A stretch of DNA of 64,000 nucleotides from positions 62,001 to 126,000 of the forward strand of contig UQGG01000010.1 of NCBI GenBank assembly GCA_900540475.1, in the 5' to 3' direction. The first letter of the stretch is position 1; every line of letters begins with the position of its first letter. This stretch comes from an uncultured Robinsoniella sp. GTDB lineage: Bacteria > Bacillota > Clostridia > Lachnospirales > Lachnospiraceae. Below, piece after piece: positions 8,782 to 17,309 of this stretch. A program made the translations under genes and the position numbers. Under the pieces are notes generated by a model, which ran no database searches, was not told the DNA's origin, and was given only the letters and a program-made list of their open reading frames with translations.

Positions 8782-9918
8782 TTATTTGGCTGCTTCGCCC
8801 ATTACCTCTTCATATGTATCTGCAGTCACTACTACTGCATCTACTGCTGTTTCCTGGGGCACTTCTTTTCCTTCGATTAATCCCATGAGAACATCCACGG
8901 AACCTGCACCTACAGAATCTGCTGAAAAATATGCGGAAGCCACTACACAGGAGCCGCCTTCTTTTTTAAACTCGTCCTTTGCCATATAAGCGCCCAGCCC
9001 TACTGCACATGCATCTTTATCCAGTCCTGCACTCTCTAATGCCCGTGCCGCACCGATAACGCCTTCTTCATTCGCTCCTGTTACCAGCCATTTTTTAATT
9101 TCAGGATGTGCTGTAATCACTGCTGCAGCTGCTGTATTTCCTTTATCTGTTGTTCCGTCATAATCCGCACGGTAGATCTTAGCTGTATCAAATTCCGGAA
9201 CCAGTTCTGTAAATTTATCATATTCACCTTCTGCACGAGGCACACAGCTGGATACGGTATCCATGGTCATCAGCAGCATTCCCACTTCTTCATCTGCAGC
9301 CAGATTATTTTCTTTCACGTAGTTAGCCATCCATTCACCATTAGCTTCACCAATCACATATGCGTTGATGCCTACCCATGGTGCCAGCTTTTCGCCGTTT
9401 GCATCCTGCAGTGCGTCATCGGCCGCTACAACCGGGAGATTTGCTTCCGTACATTTGTCAATAACTGCCTGTGACATCGTCTGATCCGGAATACAGGTTA
9501 CAATACCATCTGCCTGGTTTGCAATGGCATTATCAATTGCCTTTAAATATTCTTCTGGGTTCATCTTCGCATCAACATATACAAATTCTCCTCCAGCAGC
9601 TTCTACCGCTTTTTTGGCTGCTTCTCCTTCGTCAATAAACCATGTCTGGTCGCCCGCTTTGTAAATGCCGTATACTAATAATTTATCATCTGAGCCTGTC
9701 TTTGCGGCTGCTTCACTTGTGCCCTCTTCTTTAGACGTCTCCTTGGCTGTCTCACCCGCTGTATCATTCCCGGTATCTTTTGGTGTTTCTGTTGTTGTTT
9801 TTGTTGTTTCTTTTGTAGTCTCTTTTGCCGTCTCACCAGTTTCCGTGCTGCATCCTGTTAATGCTGCTGCCCCCAGTACCACTGTCATTAATAATGCTGA
9901 TAATTTTTTTGCTTTCAT
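8782..9918 (-). CDS. AraF-like sugar ABC transporter substrate-binding lipoprotein
   Basis: This 378-residue protein has a signal peptide and lipobox ALTGC (about residue 23), then a Thr/Glu-rich linker (about 25-75) that should hold the domain away from the membrane. The periplasmic-binding type 1 domain resembles E. coli AraF segment by segment: DQTWFIDEG, VTCIPDQTMSQAV, VVAADDALQDANG, HPEIKKWLVTGANEEGV and VVVTADTYEEVM near the end. It therefore probably binds L-arabinose or a similar pentose or hexose. RBS AAGGAGG precedes the ATG. It is downstream of its ATPase and permease and separated from them by a 16-bp tandem repeat. The ligand is an inference from sequence resemblance. Confidence 0.82.
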   Translation of the reverse strand: MKAKKLSALLMTVVLGAAALTGCSTETGETAKETTKETTKTTTETPKDTGNDTAGETAKETSKEEGTSEAAAKTGSDDKLLVYGIYKAGDQTWFIDEGEAAKKAVEAAGGEFVYVDAKMNPEEYLKAIDNAIANQADGIVTCIPDQTMSQAVIDKCTEANLPVVAADDALQDANGEKLAPWVGINAYVIGEANGEWMANYVKENNLAADEEVGMLLMTMDTVSSCVPRAEGEYDKFTELVPEFDTAKIYRADYDGTTDKGNTAAAAVITAHPEIKKWLVTGANEEGVIGAARALESAGLDKDACAVGLGAYMAKDEFKKEGGSCVVASAYFSADSVGAGSVDVLMGLIEGKEVPQETAVDAVVVTADTYEEVMGEAAK

Positions 9919-10034
9919 GATGATCCTCCTTTTTTAATATGAAAAGCTCCAGAACCACTCCATGGAATTGATGCATCCGGTCCTTAAAACTTTTTACATA
10001 TGTATCCAAAACACACTTCTGTGTGATTTGTTCC

Positions 10035-10166
10035 CGTTATTCTGTTATTTTCTAATTCTGTGATTCTGCACTTCTGTTATTGTGCATTTCTGTTATTCTG
10101 CATTTCTGTTATTCTGTAATTTTGTTATTCTTCATTTCTGTTATTCTTCATTTCTGTTATTCTGCA
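10035..10166. repeat. 16-bp tandem repeat overlapping the permease 3' end
   Basis: About six copies of a unit close to TTTCTGTTATTCTGCA run from 10071 to 10166, with unit lengths of 15-17 and a few degenerate units before them. On the coding strand (minus) the unit reads TGCAGAATAACAGAAA. The last codons and the stop codon of the permease lie inside one unit, so the gene ends in the array. The array fills most of the gap between permease and binding-protein genes. Confidence 0.85.
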
Positions 10167-11185
10167 TTTCTCATACTTGCTGCAAGAAGTTCTTTGTTTC
10201 TCTTTTCTTTCCTGATATAATCGGATGCAAGTGCAAACAGAAGCAATGATCCGCGGGCAACATACTGCCAGAATGTGGGTACATTGACCATGATAAGTCC
10301 TGTATTAAATGCCTGGATTAATATAACACCCAGTACGGTACCTCCCATGCTTCCTACCCCGCCGGTAAAGGATACCCCGCCTAATACAACTGCGGTAATC
10401 GCATCAAACTCCAGGTTTACATTTGCAGATGGCTGTCCGGCATTCATTCTTGCTGAGAACAGGATACCGCCCATCGCACAGAGCACGCCCATCATAATAA
10501 AACAGCAGGTCACAATTTTTTCAGGATTCAGTCCCGCAAGCCTTGCAGCTTCTTTATTTCCGCCTATTGCATAGATACTTCGTCCAAATTTTGTCTTCTG
10601 AAGTATAAAACCAAATACAATAATACAGACGATCATCACCCAGACTGCCAATGGGATATCTAAAAAACGAATTTTACCAAGCTTCAGGAAACCAACATCG
10701 GAGATTCCAACCGGTTTTCCATTACAGATAATAAATGCAAATCCACGTACAATGGACTGGGTTACTAAAGTTGCTATAAAAGCTTCCAGTTTAATCTTAT
10801 TAACCATCCATGCATTGAACAATCCCACCACTACCGATGCTGCCAGCGTCAGAATAATCGCAAGTACTATGGGCGTTCCATTTGCCACTAAGAGTGCAAC
10901 CATAACACCGGAAAATGCTGCCAGGGATCCTGGGGATAAATCGTTCTGCCCCGCAATGATTAAGTAGGTGTGTCCCACGGCTACCATCCCTACCAGTGAT
11001 GCTGCAACTAAAAGGTTAATCATGTTCTGAATTGAAAGAAAATTTTTATTAATTGAAGTAAACAATGCAAATACCACAATAATTGCTCCAAGCAGTACCA
11101 GCTTGTCTCCTCCTATATATCCTGCAATTGCTTTAACTTTACTGCTGCTATTCTGATTCATTCCCTTTTTCTCTGTATTTTTCAT
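10157..11185 (-). CDS. Sugar ABC transporter permease (AraH/RbsC type)
   Basis: This 342-residue integral membrane protein has about nine to ten hydrophobic helices and the BPD_transp_2 hallmarks, including GHTYLIIAGQNDLSPGSL and AVVLGGVSFTGGVGSMGGT. It forms the membrane channel with the ATPase encoded just upstream, which it overlaps by four bases (ATGA), a sign of translational coupling. The C-terminus ends SMRNAE and is encoded inside the 16-bp tandem repeat, so its length may vary between strains. The partner binding protein is the AraF-like lipoprotein downstream. Confidence 0.88.
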   Translation of the reverse strand: MKNTEKKGMNQNSSSKVKAIAGYIGGDKLVLLGAIIVVFALFTSINKNFLSIQNMINLLVAASLVGMVAVGHTYLIIAGQNDLSPGSLAAFSGVMVALLVANGTPIVLAIILTLAASVVVGLFNAWMVNKIKLEAFIATLVTQSIVRGFAFIICNGKPVGISDVGFLKLGKIRFLDIPLAVWVMIVCIIVFGFILQKTKFGRSIYAIGGNKEAARLAGLNPEKIVTCCFIMMGVLCAMGGILFSARMNAGQPSANVNLEFDAITAVVLGGVSFTGGVGSMGGTVLGVILIQAFNTGLIMVNVPTFWQYVARGSLLLFALASDYIRKEKRNKELLAASMRNAE

Positions 11186-12687
11186 TCTGTTTCCTCTCCT
11201 ATCATGCCCAAGCTTAAGAGCCTGTCCTCTGTAGCTTCTTCTCTCATAATCTCACCTGATATATGCAGCCCACGCATTACGATAATGCGGTCTGAAAGTC
11301 CCATAACCTCCGGAAGTTCAGATGAAATCAGGATAACTCCCAGTCCCTGTTTTGCAAATTCACATATCATCTGATAAAACTCAGACTTTGCACCCACATC
11401 AATTCCTTTTGTCGGCTCGTCCAGAATAAGAACCTTTGGATTCGTGGTGATCCACCTTGCCACAATACATTTTTGCTGGTTTCCACCGGACAGCTCAACG
11501 ATCTTTTTGTCAGGCGAAGGTGTTTTAATTTTAAAGGACTCGATTCCTTTTTTTGCCTCTGCTTCTTCTTTTCGCTTGTCGATAATCCCAAATCTATTGG
11601 AGTTTTTATCCATAAGGGAAACGTTGATATTCCCCGACACGCTCAGATTTGACAGGATGCCCTGCATCTTTCTGTCTTCCGGCACCAGCACGATACCGTT
11701 TTTCATTGCCTCTTTCGGAGACCGGTTCGTAATTTTCTTTCCCTCCAGAATCACTTCTCCACTCTGGAGCCTGTCGGCTCCGATAATAGCACGCATCACC
11801 TCAGTTCGTCCGGCTCCTACCAGACCTGAGAATCCCAGCACTTCCCCTTTTCTAAGTACAAAAGATACCGGCTTCACATAATCAGAAGAAACATCCTTAA
11901 CTTCCAGAAGTACCTCCCCAATCTTTTTGTTGCGGTCCAGGCTTTCGTAAATATTTCCCAAATCTCTGCCTACCATCATTCGTATCATCTCTTTTTCAGA
12001 CACTTTTCCGGTTACAACCGTATCAACGTACCGCCCGTCCTTAAAAATAGCTACTTTATCGGTAATTTGCTGTATTTCATTCATTCTGTGTGATACGTAG
12101 ATTACAATCTTCTGTTCCTTTTTCAGTTTTTCAATAATACTGAATAAGCTGTCGATTTCCGAATCACTCAGACTGGCAGTTGGTTCATCAAAGCAGATTA
12201 CTTTTAGATTTTTTCGGCTGTAAGCCTTCATAATCTCCACCATTTGCTGATAGGCAATGCTTAAATCCTTCACCTTTTCATTTGCCCTGATGGGAAGCCC
12301 AAATTCATTAATGATTTTCTGCGCCATCTCATTTGCCTGCCTCACATTGATAACGCCCATTTTATTAACCGGCATTCTTCCCAAATAGATGTTTTCTGCC
12401 ACAGAGAGCTCCATTAATATCTGCCGTTCCTGATAGATGACACTGATCCCTTCTTCAATTGCCTCGTGAGGAGATTTAAAATTCTTCTCTTCCCCATCCA
12501 GAAGGTACTTTCCCGCATTCGGCTGGTAATCACCGTTCAGAACCTTCAGTAATGTTGATTTACCGGCACCATTTTCTCCCAGGAAGGCCAGCACCTCACC
12601 CCCATATGCCCGAAAGCAAATATCATCCAGCGCTTTTACACCCGGAAAATATTTGGATATGTGTGCAAATTCCAATTCACTTCCCAT
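11182..12687 (-). CDS. Sugar ABC transporter ATP-binding protein (AraG/MglA/RbsA type)
   Basis: This 501-residue ATPase has two fused nucleotide-binding domains. The first has Walker A GENGAGKST and Walker B VICFDEPTASL; the second has LSGGNQQK and VLILDEPTKGIDVG. As in AraG, MglA and RbsA, the second Walker A is degenerate (GLVGAGRTE). It energises uptake through the adjacent permease. The start at 12687 is preferred over an upstream in-frame ATG at 12720 because GGAGGAAGAATT precedes it and the MGSELEFAHISK start matches the family. It begins 14 bases after the AraC gene stop, so the two are cotranscribed. Confidence 0.9.
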   Translation of the reverse strand: MGSELEFAHISKYFPGVKALDDICFRAYGGEVLAFLGENGAGKSTLLKVLNGDYQPNAGKYLLDGEEKNFKSPHEAIEEGISVIYQERQILMELSVAENIYLGRMPVNKMGVINVRQANEMAQKIINEFGLPIRANEKVKDLSIAYQQMVEIMKAYSRKNLKVICFDEPTASLSDSEIDSLFSIIEKLKKEQKIVIYVSHRMNEIQQITDKVAIFKDGRYVDTVVTGKVSEKEMIRMMVGRDLGNIYESLDRNKKIGEVLLEVKDVSSDYVKPVSFVLRKGEVLGFSGLVGAGRTEVMRAIIGADRLQSGEVILEGKKITNRSPKEAMKNGIVLVPEDRKMQGILSNLSVSGNINVSLMDKNSNRFGIIDKRKEEAEAKKGIESFKIKTPSPDKKIVELSGGNQQKCIVARWITTNPKVLILDEPTKGIDVGAKSEFYQMICEFAKQGLGVILISSELPEVMGLSDRIIVMRGLHISGEIMREEATEDRLLSLGMIGEETE

Positions 12688-12701
12688 AATTCTTCCTCCT
12701 T

Positions 12702-13583
12702 CTATGCTTCTATCGTGCAAAGCTCTTCTGCTTTACTTCCCTGCCATAAATTCCGGTACTCTAACGGTGACATCTCCATATATTGCTGAAATACCCTGCA
12801 AAAATACTGTGCGCTGTTAAAACCCGCCTTCAATGCAATTTCCGTCACCGTATTGGATGTAAACCATAAAAGCTCCTTTGCCTTTTCAACCCGCAGCGTA
12901 TTAATATAATGCTGACAGTTGATTCCCGTCTCCTCTGCAAAACACTTGCGGATATACCGGGAACTGATTCCAAACTGCTCCGCAAGCTTTTCTTTGTTAA
13001 TATCCATCTCATAATTTTCATTAATGTAACGGATGATATCTGCCATCTTTCCAGCCTTACTATGACTCTCCTGCTGCTGTGTTTTCTCTGTGATCTTATC
13101 TGATAACTCTATAAACAACTGAAAAATAGACAACTTCAGCTGAATATTTTTTTGTTCTTCCTCTTTCTTTGCTCTGTAAATCTTGCACAAACTCTCCAGC
13201 AGGCAGCATGCCATTTCACAATTAGACAGTTTATGGTATCTGGGTTCCTGACATAAAAAGCTCAGTATACTTTCCAATTTCTTTGGTGCCTGTACGCAAA
13301 ACTCCAATTGAGCAATACTGCATTTTTCCCGTGTATCTACAATAAAGCAATGAGGCACCCCCGGATAAACCACCATGCAGTCACCTTCTTTCAGCGGAAA
13401 AAACTGTCCCTCCACACCCATGATGCAATGGCCTGATTTAATACAATTAATTTCAATCTCTTTATGGTTATGGTCTTTAAATCGGTACGCCGACGGGAAT
13501 CGAAAGATTCCTGAATTTCGAATCTGTATCTGGCAGGATCCCTCTGCCAAAATCTCCATTATACTTTGTTCCAAATTGTCCAT
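12702..13583 (-). CDS. AraC family transcriptional regulator
   Basis: This 293-residue protein has an N-terminal cupin sensor (HNHKEIEINCIKSGHCIMG, then PLKEGDCMVVYPGVPH) and two C-terminal helix-turn-helix units (INKEKLAEQFGISSRYIRKC and VTEIALKAGFNSAQYFCRVF), ending in the MSPLEYR signature. It is the first gene of the AraF-type transporter operon and probably activates it in response to the imported sugar. ATG at 13583 has GAGAGGGAAC before it; upstream in-frame starts have weaker sites. Its first ten codons and upstream 240 bp are duplicated at 18211-18482. Confidence 0.88.
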   Translation of the reverse strand: MDNLEQSIMEILAEGSCQIQIRNSGIFRFPSAYRFKDHNHKEIEINCIKSGHCIMGVEGQFFPLKEGDCMVVYPGVPHCFIVDTREKCSIAQLEFCVQAPKKLESILSFLCQEPRYHKLSNCEMACCLLESLCKIYRAKKEEEQKNIQLKLSIFQLFIELSDKITEKTQQQESHSKAGKMADIIRYINENYEMDINKEKLAEQFGISSRYIRKCFAEETGINCQHYINTLRVEKAKELLWFTSNTVTEIALKAGFNSAQYFCRVFQQYMEMSPLEYRNLWQGSKAEELCTIEA

Positions 13584-13825
13584 GTTCCCTCTCTTTCTAC
13601 CATTCATTCCACAATAAGGAACTTCCATCTGCATGTATGGTTTTTTGTTTTTGTAATTTTCCCCACTCTCTTTTGTCTATAATGTGTTCTTTTATATCGT
13701 TTTTACCTCTTATGAAGTATATTTTAACCATATTTGCTCCCTATGTCTTTTACTTATCGGTATGTTGTATATATTTCTTTGCACATTTCGGAATTAGAGT
13801 AGTATTTTTCCTTTTTTTCACAATG
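13555..13825. repeat. Direct repeat copy 1 (araC 5' end and upstream region)
   Basis: Bases 13555-13825 align along their full length, without large gaps, with 18211-18482 in the same orientation; about four bases in five match by eye. The copy holds the first codons of the AraC gene and its promoter region. Shared blocks include ACCATTCATTCCACAATAAG (one mismatch) and TATAATGTGTTCTTTTATAT. No coding sequence is convincing in the rest of it. Confidence 0.85.
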
Positions 13826-13849
13826 CCAGGTGTCCAAAGTCAGCTTTCA

Positions 13850-13900
13850 AAAAAAAAGGACAAGGAAAAATGCCCTGTCTATTCTTCCTTGTCCTTTTCT
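13850..13900. terminator. Terminator after the oxidative sugar cassette
   Basis: AAAAGGACAAGGAA and TTCCTTGTCCTTTT are perfect arms around a roughly 19-base loop. On the minus strand the stem is followed by a run of nine T, so it ends the SMP-30 transcript. It lies between that stop and the direct-repeat copy. Confidence 0.88.
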
Positions 13901-13917
13901 TTTATCACATCATAAAG

Positions 13918-14760
13918 CTAATACCACTCTTCCTGGATAGGATCCCTGGTAAACATATATACCTTTCCTGAATTCTTATGTTCATTCTGAGCGGTGGTAA
14001 CAAATAATAAATTCTTATCTGCACCGCCTATTATGCAGCAGGATACATTTCGATCCGGCACCAGCACTTCTTTCATTTTGGCTCCTGTATCGGGGTTATA
14101 ACAATGAACTTTCCCACCGCCCCACATTGCAACCCACAATTGACCACGGCTATCCATGCACATTCCATCGGGAGCCCCTTCCTTTTCATCAATGGAAACT
14201 GCTGTTTTCTTATTACCTAGGACACCTTCTTCCACCACGTCATATACATCAATCTTTTGAGTTGGGGTATCGATGTGATAGAATTTATCACCTGATGGAT
14301 TCCAGACTAATCCATTGGAAATAGTGAAGCCTTCGTATTTAGAAATGACCCTGCCTTCTTTTATACAGTACAAGGATCCTGCCCCATGAGCTTTCGGATC
14401 AGTCTGATCAATAGCCATAGTCCCCACCCACAGATTTCCAGATGGATCCAGTTTTCCATCATTAAATCGAATATATGCGGGCAGGCTGATCTGCATAACC
14501 GTCTCTTGCCTCCCTGTGCTCAGATTCAATCGGATAATTTTGTTTCTGACCGCTGCAATCAAATCACCCTGATCATTTAATGCAATACAGCCAACATAAT
14601 CTCCCATATTAAATTCTTCTATAGTTCCATCATGCAAGGAACAGGAATAGATGGTAAATCCTTCAATATCCACAAAGTGTACCTTATTTCGTGCCTGGTC
14701 CCAAATACACCCTTCCCCTAATTGAAGACCGGTTGCAATGACATTTCTTCTATACATCAT
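13918..14760 (-). CDS. SMP-30/gluconolactonase family sugar lactonase
   Basis: This 280-residue six-bladed propeller of the SMP-30/LRE family has LGEGCIWD with the metal-ligand Glu near the start, WNPSGDKFYHIDTPTQKID, and GAPDGMCMDSRGQLWVAMWG with the expected Asp and Trp. These enzymes open aldonolactones to aldonic acids using a divalent metal. ATG at 14760 follows GAGGAGA by nine bases and places GLQLGEG at the usual N-terminal position. The frame is open upstream for 56 codons, but that part does not resemble the family. It is the last gene of a cassette with a dehydrogenase, dehydratase and RraA protein, supporting the role of hydrolysing the lactone made by the dehydrogenase. Confidence 0.82.
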   Translation of the reverse strand: MMYRRNVIATGLQLGEGCIWDQARNKVHFVDIEGFTIYSCSLHDGTIEEFNMGDYVGCIALNDQGDLIAAVRNKIIRLNLSTGRQETVMQISLPAYIRFNDGKLDPSGNLWVGTMAIDQTDPKAHGAGSLYCIKEGRVISKYEGFTISNGLVWNPSGDKFYHIDTPTQKIDVYDVVEEGVLGNKKTAVSIDEKEGAPDGMCMDSRGQLWVAMWGGGKVHCYNPDTGAKMKEVLVPDRNVSCCIIGGADKNLLFVTTAQNEHKNSGKVYMFTRDPIQEEWY

Positions 14761-14938
14761 CCGCAGTTTCTCCTCTCCACATTTCCCGGTAGTCCGCCGG
14801 CGCATATCTGCATGTTTTCCATGATTCCCTGCATACGACATCCCTGTTGACTTCCTTAGTGTTATACATCCAAAATCCAGCAGCGCAATATTCGGTATCA
14901 TAATATCATATCCGTTGTGCTGTGGCAATTACAGGCAT

Positions 14939-15628
14939 TTACATAATCCCATATATGTCAAATGATTCTTTAGCACCCATTCCTCCTTTTATTGCTTCCG
15001 CCACCATCTTCTCTCCCATAGCTTTTTCATATGCCTTTTGGATGACCTCCTTTTCTGCTCCTTTGGGTATTACCAGAACCCCTTCTAAATCACCAAAAAT
15101 AATATCTCCCGGATAAATGCGTACTCCCTCGATTTCAATGGGAACTCTAAAGTCAATAACTTTTCCCCTGGGGGCCTGATCCTGTGCGTATCTGCCATAG
15201 GAGAAGCAGGGAAATTTTAATTCCTCTATTCCATTTGTATCTCTATGGAAACCATTGGCCACTGCCCCAGCCGCACCTAATATCTGCATTCTGGTACACA
15301 TCAGTTCTCCGACCAACGCGTAGGAAGGAGAAGCGCCGGTACAGATATACACCTCATTCTTTTTCAGATCATCCAAAGCTTCCAGCATCAGCCCAAAAGG
15401 TTTCTTCATAATCGGATTTTGTCCATCGGAAAGTTCTTCGAATGCATCGGCCTCCAACACCGTCATTGCACGTCCCGCCACTACCATTTTGGTATTGACC
15501 GGCTGTATTTTCTGGGGCAGAAACTGATGAAAATACCCCATTTTATCTAAAATGTCACCGATTACGGCTGAATACAATTCACGCCTCATTAATTCAAATA
15601 ATTCGTCATCATTTTTCCATTCAATCAT
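14939..15628 (-). CDS. RraA-family protein, probable pyruvate-forming aldolase
   Basis: This 229-residue protein belongs to the RraA/HMG aldolase family: the GASPSYALVGELM segment, GAVANGFHRDTNGIEE with the Arg-Asp metal/substrate pair, and VRIYPGDIIFGDLEGVLVIP. Family members split 4-hydroxy-4-methyl-2-oxoglutarate and related 2-oxo acids to pyruvate, while other members are RNase E inhibitors in proteobacteria. In this context the likely substrate is a 2-keto-3-deoxy aldonate from the dehydratase encoded ten bases upstream. RBS TAGGAGAATCGT precedes ATG. Aldolase activity is inferred from motifs and neighbours. Confidence 0.78.
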   Translation of the reverse strand: MIEWKNDDELFELMRRELYSAVIGDILDKMGYFHQFLPQKIQPVNTKMVVAGRAMTVLEADAFEELSDGQNPIMKKPFGLMLEALDDLKKNEVYICTGASPSYALVGELMCTRMQILGAAGAVANGFHRDTNGIEELKFPCFSYGRYAQDQAPRGKVIDFRVPIEIEGVRIYPGDIIFGDLEGVLVIPKGAEKEVIQKAYEKAMGEKMVAEAIKGGMGAKESFDIYGIM

Positions 15629-15637
15629 ACGATTCTC

Positions 15638-17308
15638 CTATTCCACCACTGCGCCTTGTGCCGCTGATTGGCTGATTTTTTTATAAGTGTTCAGATATCC
15701 CTCTAAAACTTCTTTTTCCGGACGAATCCAATGTTTTTTTCTTTCCTTCAATACGGTATCTTCTACTAATAAGGAAAGCTCTCTTTTGCCCACATCAATT
15801 CGAATCATATCACCATTCTCCACCAGGGCAAGGATTCCTCCTTCGTAGGCTTCCGGTGAAATATGTCCAACAAAACATCCCCGGTTGGATCCTGAAAATC
15901 TTCCGTCTGTAATCAATGCACAGCTGTCTGATAAATTCATGCCTTCCAGGCATTTCATAGGACGATACATTTCCGGCATACCGGGTCCGCCTTTGGGTCC
16001 TTCATAGCGAAGAATGATTATGGTGTTTTTTTCTACCATCCCATTCAGTATGGCTTGGCACGCCTCCTGCTCACTCTGGAATACCTGGCTCTTCCCCTCT
16101 ATTCTCATCAAGTGCTCCGGTATGGCTGCCGGTTTTACAACGGCTCCCAGGGGTGCTAAATTTCCTTTCAGAACTGCTACCCCGCCTGTTAAGTGAAACG
16201 GTTCTTTGATGGATTTGATCACTTCCCTGCGTCCGGTATATCCAAACTGTTTTAAAGACTCCTCCATGGTACATCCGGTAACATTGAGGCATTCCATATG
16301 GAGCAGCAGCTCCAGCTCTTTCATCACCGCAGGTACACCTCCAGCTTCATAAAAATCTACCATGTCGAAAGGAGATGCCGGATAGACCGATGCTATTTGA
16401 GGTATTTTTCTGCTTAATTCATCAAATAGTGTAAGAGGCAATTCCCCTAATCCTGCTTCTTTGTGTATAGCCTGTAAATGCATAATGGCATTAGTTGATC
16501 CGCCGATTCCCATTAAAACGGCCATTGCATTATAAATAGAATCTTTTGTAATGATCTGACGGGCTGTTATTTTTTTTGCAACCAGATCAACAATTACTTC
16601 TCCCGTAGAGTACGCAATCTGCATGCGTTTGGCATAAATTGCAGGCACCGTTCCACTTCCCGGTAAGCTCATTCCCATCGCTTCTGCCAGGCATCCCATT
16701 GTATTCGCGGTTCCTAACATGGCACAGGAACCAACACATGGCTCTGCAAGGTTTTCGATTTCCCGGAATTCTTCCTGTGTGATTTTTCCCCGCTGTTTCC
16801 AGCCGACTGCCTCTGTTACAATATTTCCATCATAATGTTTATTCTTATACATGGCAGGCATCATGGGGCCGCTATTGCAGAAAACAGATGGAATATCCAG
16901 CCTTGCAGCTGCCATCAAAAGACCCGGTACAATTTTATCGCAGGAACCCAGCAATACCAGTCCATCAAATTTATGAGCCCTGACCATGCATTCCACCGAA
17001 GAGGTTATCAAATCCCGGGAGGGTAAAATATACCGCATCCCATCATGCCCTTCTGCTATTCCGTCACATGGTGCAATACTGCCGAACACCATGGCCGTAC
17101 CGCCTCTGGACTCGATACCTTTTTTCACCTGCTCACACATTTCATTTATGTTATAATGGCCTGGTGTTGCGTTGGTATATGTATTGACTATGGCAATCAA
17201 TGGCTTTTCCAGAGCGGAATCCGTAAATCCCATGGACTTATACAATGCCCTTTTCAGAGCACCTCCATCTCCTTTTAAAAGCTGATTGTAATATTGATAC
17301 TCTTCCAT
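15638..17308 (-). CDS. IlvD/Edd family dehydratase, probable sugar-acid dehydratase
   Basis: This 556-residue protein contains the IlvD/Edd Fe-S motifs, with GSCDKIVPG (Cys123) and EPCVGSCAMLGTANTMG (Cys195). Other family segments are VNTYTNATPGHYNINE, GGSTNAIMHLQAI and DGRFSGSNRGCFVGHISPEA. Members dehydrate dihydroxy acids: IlvD in branched amino acid synthesis, Edd and aldonate dehydratases in sugar breakdown. The absence of other ilv genes and the flanking dehydrogenase and lactonase argue for an aldonate dehydratase making a 2-keto-3-deoxy acid. ATG overlaps the end of the SDR gene region (one base apart) with GGAGG upstream, so it is translationally linked. Confidence 0.85.
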   Translation of the reverse strand: MEEYQYYNQLLKGDGGALKRALYKSMGFTDSALEKPLIAIVNTYTNATPGHYNINEMCEQVKKGIESRGGTAMVFGSIAPCDGIAEGHDGMRYILPSRDLITSSVECMVRAHKFDGLVLLGSCDKIVPGLLMAAARLDIPSVFCNSGPMMPAMYKNKHYDGNIVTEAVGWKQRGKITQEEFREIENLAEPCVGSCAMLGTANTMGCLAEAMGMSLPGSGTVPAIYAKRMQIAYSTGEVIVDLVAKKITARQIITKDSIYNAMAVLMGIGGSTNAIMHLQAIHKEAGLGELPLTLFDELSRKIPQIASVYPASPFDMVDFYEAGGVPAVMKELELLLHMECLNVTGCTMEESLKQFGYTGRREVIKSIKEPFHLTGGVAVLKGNLAPLGAVVKPAAIPEHLMRIEGKSQVFQSEQEACQAILNGMVEKNTIIILRYEGPKGGPGMPEMYRPMKCLEGMNLSDSCALITDGRFSGSNRGCFVGHISPEAYEGGILALVENGDMIRIDVGKRELSLLVEDTVLKERKKHWIRPEKEVLEGYLNTYKKISQSAAQGAVVE

Positions 17309-17309
17309 T

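Noticed and set aside
8374..8880. 168-codon plus-strand frame opposite UroD protein A
   Set aside because: It crosses the end of one real gene into the next on the other strand and has no family features.
10035..10166. CRISPR array
   Set aside because: Units of 16 bp are directly adjacent without unique spacers and overlap a gene end; no cas genes are near.
13637..13915. 92-codon plus-strand frame in repeat copy 1
   Set aside because: The matching copy at 18.3 kb has stops in the same frame, and the sequence is T-rich intergenic DNA that ends in a terminator.
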